This document shows, piece by piece, positions 1-8,180 of a stretch of 64,000 bases of DNA. The notes below the pieces were generated by a model, which worked only from the letters and a program-made list of their open reading frames with translations, had not been told where the DNA came from and made no database searches. The stretch lies in the NCBI RefSeq assembly GCF_030823375.1, contig NZ_JAUSXB010000001.1, positions 1,116,001 to 1,180,000 on the forward strand. The letters run 5' to 3'. The position numbers were made by a program, and so were the translations under genes. Source of the stretch: Pseudarthrobacter siccitolerans (GTDB lineage Bacteria > Actinomycetota > Actinomycetes > Actinomycetales > Micrococcaceae). The stretch's first letter is position 1, and each line of letters opens with the position of its first letter.

Positions 1-208
1 CGCGGATCTGCCGGCATACCTCGATGCCATCCACTCCGGGAAGCATAAGGTCCAGCAGGACCAGGTCCGGCCTCGATGAACGGAAAATGTCGAGCGCCTT
101 GGCGCCGTCGCCGCAGAAGACTGGTTCGAAGCCGTCATTGCGAAGAACAATTCCGATCATTTCGGCCAGCGCTTCGTCATCGTCTACCACCAGAATGCGT
201 GCCTTCAT
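1..208 (-). CDS. mtrA: MtrA-type response regulator (partial, 5' part)
   Basis: This is the N-terminal part (about 69 residues) of an OmpR/PhoB-family response regulator; the rest lies beyond the left edge. The receiver domain begins with RILVVDDD, supplying the acidic pocket, and carries the phospho-acceptor Asp in the segment DLVLLDLMLPG. The wording closely resembles MtrA, the essential actinobacterial regulator of cell division, osmotic response and cell-wall hydrolases, which pairs with the kinase MtrB and lipoprotein LpqB. Those partners would be expected downstream, outside the window. The ATG at 206-208 is preceded by a purine-rich AAGGGA about 10 nt upstream. The family call is firm; MtrA rather than a paralogue is inferred from local similarity. 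Confidence 0.88.
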   Translation of the reverse strand, partial: MKARILVVDDDEALAEMIGIVLRNDGFEPVFCGDGAKALDIFRSSRPDLVLLDLMLPGVDGIEVCRQIR

Positions 209-238
209 AGTTATATATTCCCTTATGAGACAGGCTTT

Positions 239-252
239 GTCCTGTTCAGGAC
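239..252. promoter_or_regulatory. 14-bp palindrome upstream of mtrA
   Basis: A perfect palindrome, GTCCTG-TT-CAGGAC, lies 31 nt upstream of the mtrA start codon, in the divergent region between mtrA and the six-gene plus-strand operon. Its position suits an operator or mRNA hairpin in the mtrA leader. No regulator can be named from sequence. Confidence 0.3.
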
Positions 253-390
253 GTTGCGGCATGGCGGAACGCTAGGTAGGCATGCGGCCGAACTATAGGC
301 TGGGAGCATTGCCGGAGGTTCCCGGTGCCCACCGTTCCGTTGCGGCCGGGCCTGGCTTCAGAGGCACTGGTACAGCGGGAAGGAACACGG

Positions 391-1671
391 GTGTCAGAAC
401 AGGATCCGGGCGCGGAGCGGCCCCAGGGCCCGGGCGGGCAGCAGCCCCAGAGGGGCCAGCCGCCCGGGCCAGGCCAGCAACCTGCATGGGGTCAACAGCC
501 ACAGTGGGGCCAGCAGCCTGGATGGGGCCAGCAACCTGCATGGGGACAGCAGCAAGGGCAGCAGCCCTGGCGTTCACCCCAGCCTCCCTACCCGGGCTCC
601 CCCTACGGCCAGCCCCGCTACGTGGCGCCGCCTAAACCGGGAATCGTCCCGCTTCGGCCCCTGATGTTCGGTGAGATCCTGGACGGCTCCTTCCAGACAA
701 TCCGGCGGAACGCCAAAGCCATGCTCGGCGCTTCCCTCCTCGCCCAGTCGTTCGCTGCGATCCTTGCCGCTGTGATCACGGTCGTGACGGCAACATCGAT
801 GGTCTCCATCGAAGCCTGGGCAGAAAGCGCCACCCCGGCTGACTTCGCCTCACTCGGCTTCGGATTCCTGGCCGCCGTCCTGCTGGTTGCAATCCTGACC
901 CTCTTCATCTCGGCTGTCCTCCAGGGAGCCATGGTGGTGCCGGTGGCCCGATCCATCCTCAACCGCCCCACTGGATTCCGGCAGATGTGGATCCTGGCCC
1001 GTTCCCGGGCCTGGACGCTGGTCCGCCTGGCCGCGTTGATGATGCTGGCCGGCCTGCTCGCGTTCATACTGCCCGCAGGCGTGGCCGTCGCGGTGATCTC
1101 CACCATGGAACGTGCGGGGATCCTGCTCCTCATCCCCCTGATTCCCGCTGTTGTTGCCTTGCTCACCTGGATCTATATCAAGCTGATGGTGGCGCCGGCC
1201 GCCGTCGTCATCGAAGAGCTGGGGGCGCTTGAGGCCTTGCGACGATCGTGGTCGCTGACCCGCGCCAACTGGTGGCGGATCTTCGGGATCACCCTGGTGG
1301 TCAGCATCCTGGTGGGCATCATCGGGCAGGTGGTCATGATCCCGGTGAGCCTGCTGCCCACGTTCCTCTCCGGTTTCCTCTCACCGCACGCGGGCAGTGA
1401 GCAGGACATCACGGTGGCGGTTGCTGTAGGGGTGGCCACTGCCATCGTGGGTGCCCTGGTAGGGGCCGTGGGCTACGCCTTCCAGACGTCGGTGATGGCC
1501 TTGATCTACATGGATCTCCGGATGCGCAAGGACGGCCTGGACATCGCACTGCTCCGCCAGCTGGAAACCGGGGCGGATCCGGACGGCATACCGGGCCGCA
1601 GCATTGCTGCAACGGGGCCGGGAACGGTTCCCGGAACCGGCCAGGCCGGGGTTTGGCCGGATGTCCGCTGA
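391..1671 (+). CDS. six-TM membrane protein with GPDPase-membrane-like domain (DUF7847-like)
   Basis: This is a 426-residue integral membrane protein. The first 90 residues are a disordered Gln/Pro/Gly-rich tail with W-G-Q-Q-P type repeats, followed by about six hydrophobic segments. The body resembles the membrane domain found in some glycerophosphodiester phosphodiesterases, but no catalytic phosphodiesterase domain is present, so no enzymatic role should be assumed. The GTG at 391 is chosen because GGGAAGGAA lies 7 nt upstream and third-position GC rises only from there; a GTG at 325, also with GGAGG upstream, is possible. It leads an operon with DUF4129, DUF4350, MoxR and DUF58 proteins and overlaps the next gene by 11 nt. 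Function unknown. Confidence 0.75.
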   Translation: MSEQDPGAERPQGPGGQQPQRGQPPGPGQQPAWGQQPQWGQQPGWGQQPAWGQQQGQQPWRSPQPPYPGSPYGQPRYVAPPKPGIVPLRPLMFGEILDGSFQTIRRNAKAMLGASLLAQSFAAILAAVITVVTATSMVSIEAWAESATPADFASLGFGFLAAVLLVAILTLFISAVLQGAMVVPVARSILNRPTGFRQMWILARSRAWTLVRLAALMMLAGLLAFILPAGVAVAVISTMERAGILLLIPLIPAVVALLTWIYIKLMVAPAAVVIEELGALEALRRSWSLTRANWWRIFGITLVVSILVGIIGQVVMIPVSLLPTFLSGFLSPHAGSEQDITVAVAVGVATAIVGALVGAVGYAFQTSVMALIYMDLRMRKDGLDIALLRQLETGADPDGIPGRSIAATGPGTVPGTGQAGVWPDVR

Positions 1672-2308
1672 GTCTCCTCTGCTGCCCACAGCGGAGGAAG
1701 CCCGCCGCTGGGCCGCAGAGGAACTGGCCAAATCCGAATACCGGGAAGCTGAGCCTGGCTGGCTCGACTCGCTGTGGCGCGGTTTCCTCGACTGGCTGCG
1801 GTCCCTGGACGGGCCACCGGGAAGCGATGCGCCGGTGCCGAGCCCTGTCATTGGGATTGTCATCGCCCTGGTCATTGCCGTTGCCGTAATCCTGGCCCGG
1901 CCCCGCCTGAACCCCAAAGCCCGGCAGGCAAAGGAAGTCTTCGAGCCGGACAGCGCACTCACTGCCCCCGGTTACCGGCAGCGCGCAGAAGCTGCTGCTG
2001 CGGCCGGGAAGTGGGGGGACGCCGTCGTCGACCGCTTCCGCGCACTGGTCCGTTCGGCCGAAGACCGCATCGTGCTGGAACCCCAGCCGGGCCGGACCGC
2101 GGACGAAGCCGCCCTGGCCCTGTCCCGGCCCTTCCCTGCGGAAGCAGCGAGCCTGGATGAAGCGGCCAGGACCTTCGACGCAGTCCGCTACGGAAACTGG
2201 GCGGCCGGCAGCCTTGACTATAAGGCCATGACAAGGCTCGACACCGATCTCGAGGCCCGCAAACCCTTACGGCACGATGCGGCGCAGGACGCGGCGGTGC
2301 TGCCATGA
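1661..2308 (+). CDS. DUF4129 domain-containing membrane protein
   Basis: This 215-residue protein has one clear transmembrane helix near residues 65-83 (PVIGIVIALVIAVAVILARP), flanked by an N-terminal amphipathic region and a cytosolic helical domain typical of DUF4129, with the conserved pattern of paired Trp residues before the helix and the late R-Y-G-N-W motif. DUF4129 proteins occur with MoxR and DUF58 genes and sometimes with transglutaminase-like enzymes; their activity is unknown. The ATG at 1661 overlaps the end of the preceding gene, and the stop overlaps the next start as ATGA, indicating translational coupling. A longer upstream reading in the same frame would run inside the preceding gene and is not supported. 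Confidence 0.8.
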   Translation: MSAESPLLPTAEEARRWAAEELAKSEYREAEPGWLDSLWRGFLDWLRSLDGPPGSDAPVPSPVIGIVIALVIAVAVILARPRLNPKARQAKEVFEPDSALTAPGYRQRAEAAAAAGKWGDAVVDRFRALVRSAEDRIVLEPQPGRTADEAALALSRPFPAEAASLDEAARTFDAVRYGNWAAGSLDYKAMTRLDTDLEARKPLRHDAAQDAAVLP

Positions 2309-3522
2309 CCGAAGCGGTTCAGGAAGTAGCAGTACCGGAAACCCGGGGAGGCAAAAACACCGGCGCGGACTCCCTGACTGCGGCTGGAGGAAAGCCGTTC
2401 CGCTGGCTCCGGCGGCACCGCGGCATGGCGGCCCTGGCGGCCGTGGTTGCCGCCGCGTTGGGCCTGGTCGTCTGGGGGCAACTGGCTCCCAAGGGGGACG
2501 GCCTTCCCCTGTCAGTCCACAACCCGGAGCCGGAGGGGGCACGGGCAGTCAGCGAGATCCTCGGCCGCCACGGCGTTAAGGTCACCGACGCCACAAGCTT
2601 TGAGGCAGCCATGGCCGGCTTGGCGGACAGCGACTCCCCCACCCTCCTGCTCTACGACAGGGACGGGTTCCTCGATGACGCCCGGCTGCTCGAGCTGGCA
2701 GACGCGGCCGGCCGGGTGGTGGTGATTGCGCCCAGGCTGCAGACTCTTGCCATGCTGGACAGCGGTATCAGGCAGGCAGGTGCGGTGCCCGAGTCATCGC
2801 CGGTATTGGAGCCCGGCTGTTCCCTGCCGGACGCCGCGGCTGCCGGCCAGGTCACCGGGGAGTCGGGCTTCGTGTACGAAGGCGGGACGTCCTGTTACCG
2901 GCCCGCCGGCTCCGCCGCCGGGCTGCTGGCCATCAGCGGCGATGGCCGCGTCACCGTACTGGGCAGTACCGCGGTGCTCAGCAACGAAGGACTCGACCAA
3001 CTCGGCAACGCGGCCCTCGCGATCCGGACGCTCGGCAGCTCGGCGGACCTGATCTGGTACCTGCCGTCCGTTGCGGACATGGACACCACGGGTTCCCCCC
3101 AAACACTCGACGAGCTCGCACCGGACTGGTCGCGCTTCATTGGGCCCTGGCTTGCCCTGGTGGCACTGGCGGCCATCCTGTGGCGGGGCCGGCGGCATGG
3201 GCCGCTGGTCTTCGAGCCCCTGCCCGTGGTGGTCAAGGCAGTGGAAACAGCGGAGGGACGGGCCCGCCTGTATCAGGATGCGCACGCCATCGATCGGGCG
3301 CGGGACAACCTGCGGGCCGGGACACTGGTGCGGCTGGCAGCGAAACTCCGCCTTGGCCCGGCCGCCACCGCCGATGAAGCTGCGGAGGCGGTGGCCCGGT
3401 TTCTGGCCCGCCCCTCCCATGACATCAAGCAGCTCCTTGAAGAACATCCGCGCACCGAGGCACGGCTGGTGACCTGGGCGCGGGAACTGAACACCCTAGA
3501 GAAAGAGGTCAGTAGCCGATGA
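2305..3522 (+). CDS. DUF4350 domain-containing membrane protein
   Basis: This 405-residue protein has a cytosolic N-terminus, a transmembrane helix near residues 45-65, a large external domain and a second helix near 275-293 (PWLALVALAAILWRG), then a cytosolic helical tail. The middle part, with LLLYDRDGFLDD and the later SNEGLDQLGNAALAIR, fits DUF4350, a domain thought to resemble type-1 glutamine amidotransferase or flavodoxin-like folds. It sits between DUF4129 and MoxR genes, with 4-nt overlaps on both sides. The set probably forms a membrane assembly served by the MoxR chaperone, but the biochemical role is not known. Confidence 0.8.
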   Translation: MTEAVQEVAVPETRGGKNTGADSLTAAGGKPFRWLRRHRGMAALAAVVAAALGLVVWGQLAPKGDGLPLSVHNPEPEGARAVSEILGRHGVKVTDATSFEAAMAGLADSDSPTLLLYDRDGFLDDARLLELADAAGRVVVIAPRLQTLAMLDSGIRQAGAVPESSPVLEPGCSLPDAAAAGQVTGESGFVYEGGTSCYRPAGSAAGLLAISGDGRVTVLGSTAVLSNEGLDQLGNAALAIRTLGSSADLIWYLPSVADMDTTGSPQTLDELAPDWSRFIGPWLALVALAAILWRGRRHGPLVFEPLPVVVKAVETAEGRARLYQDAHAIDRARDNLRAGTLVRLAAKLRLGPAATADEAAEAVARFLARPSHDIKQLLEEHPRTEARLVTWARELNTLEKEVSSR

Positions 3523-4559
3523 GCGAACAAGGCAGCGGCCCCCGGGTCCTTGATTCCACTGGACACGATTCCACTGGGCACAATTCGAACGGGCATGCGC
3601 CGGCTGGGCATGCTTCAGCCCGGCAGGCCCTCCTGGATGTGCGCCATGAGGTGGCCAAAGCAGTGGTGGGTCAGGACGCCACGGTCACGGGCATGCTGAT
3701 CGCCCTGCTGTCGCAGGGGCATGTGCTGCTGGAAGGTGTGCCCGGAGTGGCCAAGACCCTGCTGGTGCGCTCATTGTCCGCCGCCCTGAGCCTGGACACC
3801 AAGAGGGTGCAGTTCACCCCCGACCTGATGCCGGGCGACGTCACCGGATCCCTGGTCTACGACTCGCACACCTCGGAATTCTCGTTCCGGGAGGGTCCCG
3901 TGTTCACCAATCTCCTGCTGGCCGACGAAATCAACCGCACACCGCCCAAGACGCAGGCATCACTGCTTGAGGCCATGGAGGAGCGGCAGGTCTCCGTGGA
4001 CGGCACCTCCCGCCCGCTGCCCTCGCCGTTTCTCGTGGCCGCCACCCAGAACCCGGTGGAGTACGAGGGCACCTATCCGCTTCCCGAGGCACAGCTGGAC
4101 CGGTTCCTGCTGAAGCTCACCATGCCGCTGCCGGAGCGCCACGACGAGATCGAGGTCATCCGGCGGCACGCCGCTGGCTTTGATCCCCGCGACCTGGCAG
4201 GCGCCGGCGTCCGGGCCGTGGCGGGCGCCGCCGATCTCGAGCGCGCGCGGCAGGCGGTGGCCACTGTGGCAGTGGAACCCGAGATCATCGCCTACATCGT
4301 GGACCTGGTGCGGGCCACCCGTTCGGCGCCGTCGTTCCAGCTTGGGGTTTCGCCCCGCGGTGCCACGGCCCTGCTGAACACGTCCCGTGCCTGGGCCTGG
4401 CTGTCGGGACGGAGCTTTGTCACCCCTGACGACGTCAAGGCCCTGGCGCTGCCCTGCCTGCGGCACCGGGTGACGTTGCAGCCGGAAGCACAGATGGACG
4501 GGGTCCGGGTGGATGACGTGCTGGGCAGCATCCTGGCTTCAGTTCCAGTGCCGCGCTGA
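3519..4559 (+). CDS. MoxR-family AAA+ ATPase
   Basis: This is a 346-residue AAA+ ATPase of the MoxR family. Walker A is GVPGVAKT (residues 73-80), and Walker B with its catalytic acid is LLLADEIN (about 132-139). A sensor-like TQNPVEYEG and the arginine-rich C-terminal lid follow. MoxR ATPases act as chaperones that load metals or assemble partner complexes, often with VWA/DUF58 proteins, and the next gene is DUF58. An oddity is the N-terminus: residues 12-31 contain a run of pentapeptides ending in Gly-His (DSTGH, DSTGH, NSNGH, APAGH), absent from ordinary MoxR proteins. The gene overlaps both neighbours by 1-4 nt. Confidence 0.92.
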   Translation: MSEQGSGPRVLDSTGHDSTGHNSNGHAPAGHASARQALLDVRHEVAKAVVGQDATVTGMLIALLSQGHVLLEGVPGVAKTLLVRSLSAALSLDTKRVQFTPDLMPGDVTGSLVYDSHTSEFSFREGPVFTNLLLADEINRTPPKTQASLLEAMEERQVSVDGTSRPLPSPFLVAATQNPVEYEGTYPLPEAQLDRFLLKLTMPLPERHDEIEVIRRHAAGFDPRDLAGAGVRAVAGAADLERARQAVATVAVEPEIIAYIVDLVRATRSAPSFQLGVSPRGATALLNTSRAWAWLSGRSFVTPDDVKALALPCLRHRVTLQPEAQMDGVRVDDVLGSILASVPVPR

Positions 4560-5851
4560 TGGCCATCTCCGGGCGTTTCGTGCTGCTGGTCCTGGTGGGC
4601 CTGGTACCGGTCCTGCTGCTGCCCGGCTGGGGTACATTCTTCCTCGTGGCCGGCGGCCTGGCGGCCCTGGCGGCCGTTGACCTGGTCCTGGCCGGTTCCC
4701 CGCGCCGGATCCGCATCGTGCGCCGGGAGCTTGGCAACGTGACTTTGCATGGGACCGCCGAGTCCGTACTCACCGTGACCAACGACGGCGGCCGGCGGCT
4801 GCGCGGAACGCTCCGCGATGCCTGGCAGCCCTCTGCAGGAGCCCGGCATCCGGTACAGGATCTTGACGTTCCGGCCGATGAAAGCCGCCGGGTAACCGTG
4901 CGCCTGCGGCCGATCCGGCGTGGAGACCTCAAGGCACCGCATATCACTGTGCGAAGCTTCGGACCGCTGCTGCTGGCGGCCCGCCAGCGGACCATCGACT
5001 GCCCCGGGCTGTTGCGGGTCCTCCCTCCCTTCCATTCCCGGCGGCACCTGCCCTCCAAGCTGCGGAAGCTCCGCGAACTGGACGGCAAGGCTGCAGTGCA
5101 GATCAGGGGTGCCGGCACGGAATTCGACTCCCTGCGTGACTACGTCCGCGGCGACGACGTCCGGTCCATCGACTGGCGTGCAACAGCACGGCGCTCCGCG
5201 GTGGTGGTGCGCACCTGGCGGCCGGAACGCGACCGCCGCGTTGTGATGCTCCTGGATACATCGCGGACATCCGCAGCGAGGATCGGCGACGAGCCACGGC
5301 TGGACACCGGCATGGAAGCCGCCCTGCTCCTGGGTGTCCTCGCCGAACGGGGCGGGGACAGGGTTGATTTCCTGGCGTTCGACCGGCGCACCCGGGCCAG
5401 GGCCGGATCAGCGGGTCAGGGCAACCTCCTGGGCCAACTGGTCCAGGCCATGGCGCCGCTGGAAGCCGAACTCATCGAACTGGACTGGCAGGCAATCCCG
5501 GCGCAGGTACGCGCCGTATCCGCGCACCGGTCCCTGGTGGTGCTGCTGACCTCACTGGACGGCGGCGCACCCGAGGAAGGCCTGATTCCCACCGCTGCAC
5601 AACTGGCCCATCAGCATGTTGTGGTGGTGGCAGCGGTGCGGGACCCCCAGCTCGGCCTGATGCTGCAGGAGCGTGACAGTGCCGCCGGCGTCTTCCGGGC
5701 AGCCGCCGCCGAACGCTCGCTCCTGCAGCGGGCAGCAGTGACGGCAGAGCTTCGCCGGCAAGGTGTGGAGGTGGTGGACGCAGAGCCGCAGGAACTGCCG
5801 CCCCGGCTGGCCGACATGTACATCAGGCTCAAGGCGGCAGGTAGATTGTGA
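4559..5851 (+). CDS. DUF58 domain-containing protein (VWA-like partner of MoxR)
   Basis: This 430-residue protein begins with two adjacent transmembrane helices (about residues 5-45), then a beta-rich region and the DUF58 hallmark FDSLRDYVRGDDVRSIDW at about residues 182-199. Behind it lies a von Willebrand factor A-like fold with VVMLLDTSRTS as the metal-site strand. DUF58 proteins are the usual partners of MoxR ATPases. The start codon shares one base with the MoxR stop (TGATG), so the two are almost certainly made together. The role is inferred only from this association; in some bacteria the pair affects stress resistance or envelope integrity. Confidence 0.9.
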   Translation: MAISGRFVLLVLVGLVPVLLLPGWGTFFLVAGGLAALAAVDLVLAGSPRRIRIVRRELGNVTLHGTAESVLTVTNDGGRRLRGTLRDAWQPSAGARHPVQDLDVPADESRRVTVRLRPIRRGDLKAPHITVRSFGPLLLAARQRTIDCPGLLRVLPPFHSRRHLPSKLRKLRELDGKAAVQIRGAGTEFDSLRDYVRGDDVRSIDWRATARRSAVVVRTWRPERDRRVVMLLDTSRTSAARIGDEPRLDTGMEAALLLGVLAERGGDRVDFLAFDRRTRARAGSAGQGNLLGQLVQAMAPLEAELIELDWQAIPAQVRAVSAHRSLVVLLTSLDGGAPEEGLIPTAAQLAHQHVVVVAAVRDPQLGLMLQERDSAAGVFRAAAAERSLLQRAAVTAELRRQGVEVVDAEPQELPPRLADMYIRLKAAGRL

Positions 5852-5898
5852 ACGTCCGGCAAGCCCCCTGTCCGCCCGCGTCACGAGGAGGTTCCTCC

Positions 5899-6612
5899 AT
5901 GAACATTCCCATATACCAGCAGGTCCTCGGACCGGACTACGGCCGGTTGCAGCCCGAACTGCAGGAGTACTTTTCGCTCGCCCCGGGCTCCGGCCAGTAC
6001 GGTGTGGGCGAAGGGACCTTCGATGTGGTGGGCTGCCGGCAGGACTGGCTGCGTCCCCTGCTGCGGCTCACCGGCGGTGAGGAAGCCTTCTTTCCCGAGT
6101 ACGGGGAGAACATCCCGTTCCGGATCGAGAACCACGCACACCAGGATCCCTTTGGCCGGTCCAGCCTGACGGCCCGCCGCGAAATCCGGTTTCCCGGGCG
6201 CACGCGGATCTTCCAGGACACCACCAGCGGGGCCCGCCGGAACGGGGCACACCAGCTGGTTGATTATGTTGGCCGGTACCGGCGCCTGGTGACGGACCTG
6301 AACCTGAGCGTCACGGCGGAGGGACGGCTTCGCGGGGTGTCGGAAGCCTCGAGGCTGTTTCTTGGCCGCCTCCGCATTCCGCTTCCCGCCGCACTGGATG
6401 CGAAAGCCTATGCGGAGCAGTGGTGGGACCCGGCCGAAGGAAGCAACGGCAGGCACCGCATCCAGGTCAAGGTGATCCAGCCCCAGATCGGCCTGGTCCT
6501 GGTCTATGCGGGCAGCTTTGACTACCGGCTGCGCCCCTACACCGGAGGAAGCTCCGCGCAGAGCTTCCTGCCGCGCTACGCCCAGCCGGACCGCTGGGAA
6601 AACCGGGTCTGA
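5899..6612 (+). CDS. DUF4166 domain-containing protein
   Basis: A 237-residue soluble protein without signal peptide or membrane segment. The sequence matches the DUF4166 pattern: an N-terminal MNIPIYQQVLGPDY, a central F-P-G-R-T strand region and the C-terminal GLVLVYAGSFDYRLRP. The function of DUF4166 is unknown; it is sometimes fused to or found beside saccharopine-dehydrogenase-like proteins. The ATG at 5899 has a strong GAGGAGG seven nt upstream. An upstream GTG at 5848 overlaps the DUF58 stop but would add 17 residues of atypical composition. It closes the plus-strand operon and ends only 4 nt before the convergent MetE-like gene. Confidence 0.72.
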   Translation: MNIPIYQQVLGPDYGRLQPELQEYFSLAPGSGQYGVGEGTFDVVGCRQDWLRPLLRLTGGEEAFFPEYGENIPFRIENHAHQDPFGRSSLTARREIRFPGRTRIFQDTTSGARRNGAHQLVDYVGRYRRLVTDLNLSVTAEGRLRGVSEASRLFLGRLRIPLPAALDAKAYAEQWWDPAEGSNGRHRIQVKVIQPQIGLVLVYAGSFDYRLRPYTGGSSAQSFLPRYAQPDRWENRV

Positions 6613-6616
6613 CGTC

Positions 6617-7684
6617 CTAGCCCTGCGCCAGCTGGTTCAGCCCGTCCGCTACTTGGGTGAGCCGGCCAAGGACCGCCGTGGCTTGTCCCGGTGTACGGCC
6701 GGCGAGTCCCGACGAGGGCGTAACCCGCACGGTGCTTAGCCCCTCAGGGGACAGGCCCAGCTGCCGCCACGGGCGCCACACGGCGTCAACACAGCCAGGG
6801 ACTTTGGGCAGCGACTCCCCTGCGGCATCCAACACACCGATCCAGAGCCGCTTGCCTGCCTCCGCCGCTCCCGCCAGCTGCTCCCACTGGCGGGAAGTCA
6901 AAGCCCTCAGCGGAACAGCAATACCGTCCGCTCCGGCGGCCAGGATCTGTTCGAACGGGGCCTCGACCTCGGGAACGGAGATCACGATCTCCGCGGCACC
7001 GGCCGCGCGCAAAGCGTCCAGCACCACCCGCCAGGATTCCCGCGCTTCGGAGGAGGGGACCGCCCGCAGGGTGCGGTAGCCGCTGGCGGTGGGGATCGTG
7101 CCGGCCAGTACTGCCGCGACATCGGGCTCATCGATCTGGGCCACCAGCCGGGCACCGGGAACGGCTGCCGCCACCCGGGAGAGGTAGCGGCCCACGCCGG
7201 CAGCGAGTGAGGCGGCAAGGTCCCGCCGGGCACCGTAGTCGATCAGGGCACGCTCGCCGTTGTGCAGGTGCAGGCCGGCCGCCAGGCTGAGCGGTCCCAC
7301 CAGCTGCACTTTGAACTCGGCAGCGGGATTGTCCTCGGCACCGGCTACATCGGCGAGGATGTTGATGTCGGTGGCCAGGGCGGAGGCAGCGCGCCGGAAG
7401 TCCTTCCCGGGCCGGTCCACGAGGCGCCAACCGTAGGGCTGCACGTCAACGGCAAGTTCTTCCAGCATGGCGGCGGTGCGTCCCAGGGCGTCTGAGCCGA
7501 CGCCCCGGTCCGGCAGTTCGGCAAGGAACGGAAGGTGCGGGCTGCCCAGCTCACCCCGGATAATTTTGGCTGCTTCCACCGGGTCTTCCCCCGGCCAGGG
7601 GCCCAGGCCGGTGGCCGTCACTTCCTGCGGCGGTGCCGCACCCGCGCCGGTTGCAGGGCCGGGTTCGTGCCGTTCGCCGGTCAC
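6617..7684 (-). CDS. MetE C-terminal-like protein ('methionine synthase' family)
   Basis: A 355-residue protein resembling the catalytic half of cobalamin-independent methionine synthase. It keeps the TIM-barrel landmark QIDEPDVA (near residue 183) found in MetE. However, where MetE normally has the zinc-binding His-x-Cys the sequence reads VISVPEVEAP, and the whole protein contains a single cysteine (VPGCVD). Homologues in actinobacteria are often annotated as methionine synthase, but the visible ligands do not support zinc-activated homocysteine methylation, so the substrate is uncertain. It overlaps the upstream chorismate mutase gene by 4 nt and is presumably translated from the same mRNA. 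Confidence 0.75.
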   Translation of the reverse strand: MTGERHEPGPATGAGAAPPQEVTATGLGPWPGEDPVEAAKIIRGELGSPHLPFLAELPDRGVGSDALGRTAAMLEELAVDVQPYGWRLVDRPGKDFRRAASALATDINILADVAGAEDNPAAEFKVQLVGPLSLAAGLHLHNGERALIDYGARRDLAASLAAGVGRYLSRVAAAVPGARLVAQIDEPDVAAVLAGTIPTASGYRTLRAVPSSEARESWRVVLDALRAAGAAEIVISVPEVEAPFEQILAAGADGIAVPLRALTSRQWEQLAGAAEAGKRLWIGVLDAAGESLPKVPGCVDAVWRPWRQLGLSPEGLSTVRVTPSSGLAGRTPGQATAVLGRLTQVADGLNQLAQG

Positions 7685-8088
7685 GCGAGGGCTGATGCCT
7701 GGGGGTGCTGTCCCGAGGCTGCCTGGTGGTCTTCGGCGATTGCCTCGTGATGCCGGATGACCTCGCCGATGATGAAATTCAGGAACTTTTCCGCGAATGC
7801 GGGGTCAAGGTGTGCGTCTTCGGCCAGCTTGCGGAGCCTGGCGATCTGCGCCGCCTCGCGGCCGGGGTCGCCGGCGGGGAGCCGGTGGGCAGCCTTGAGG
7901 AAGCCCACTTTCTGGGTTGCCTTGAAGCGCTCGGCCAGGAGGTAGACCAGCGTGGCGTCGATGTTGTCGATGCTGGAACGGATGGACAGCAGTTCAGCCA
8001 TCACCGACTGGTCCACCTGGCCGGCCAGGGAGCTGGCTGAGGGATCGTAGTCGTCGGAGCCAGGAGCGTGAAGGTTGTGCTGCGTCAT
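7681..8088 (-). CDS. AroQ-type chorismate mutase
   Basis: A 135-residue all-helical chorismate mutase that converts chorismate to prephenate, the branch point to phenylalanine and tyrosine. The AroQ core is seen at residues 31-70: IRSSIDNIDATLVYLLAERF, followed by TQKVGFLKA, carrying the Arg and Lys that bind the substrate carboxylates, with R-E-A-A-Q-I and a C-terminal helix completing the fold. There is no signal peptide, so it is cytosolic. A TAGACT -10 box lies exactly 6 nt before the ATG, pointing to a leaderless transcript that also covers the MetE-like gene. Confidence 0.9.
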   Translation of the reverse strand: MTQHNLHAPGSDDYDPSASSLAGQVDQSVMAELLSIRSSIDNIDATLVYLLAERFKATQKVGFLKAAHRLPAGDPGREAAQIARLRKLAEDAHLDPAFAEKFLNFIIGEVIRHHEAIAEDHQAASGQHPQASALA

Positions 8089-8094
8089 GGTTCA

Positions 8095-8100
8095 AGTCTA
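8095..8100 (-). promoter_or_regulatory. -10 box TAGACT for leaderless chorismate mutase mRNA
   Basis: TAGACT matches the actinobacterial TANNNT -10 pattern and is separated from the ATG at 8088 by exactly six bases, so transcription would start at or within a base of the start codon. No Shine-Dalgarno sequence fits in the interval. Transcript-start mapping would settle it. Confidence 0.55.
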
Positions 8101-8130
8101 TGGGCAGCCGAAGGAATCAACCGGCTGTTA

Positions 8131-8165
8131 AGCGCCGGTGCCGGCATTGCGCCGGCACCGGCGCT
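8131..8165. repeat. perfect 15-bp inverted repeat between chorismate mutase and ABC operon
   Basis: AGCGCCGGTGCCGGC is followed after 5 nt by its exact complement, giving a very stable stem. It is the second hairpin past the end of the peptide ABC operon and precedes the chorismate mutase promoter. It may back up termination at 8181-8217; no T-run follows. Confidence 0.5.
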
Positions 8166-8180
8166 GGCTTCGGGCCAGCC

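Noticed and set aside
391..1671. Glycerophosphodiester phosphodiesterase enzyme
   Set aside because: Only a membrane domain is present; no catalytic phosphodiesterase domain or metal-binding motif is seen.
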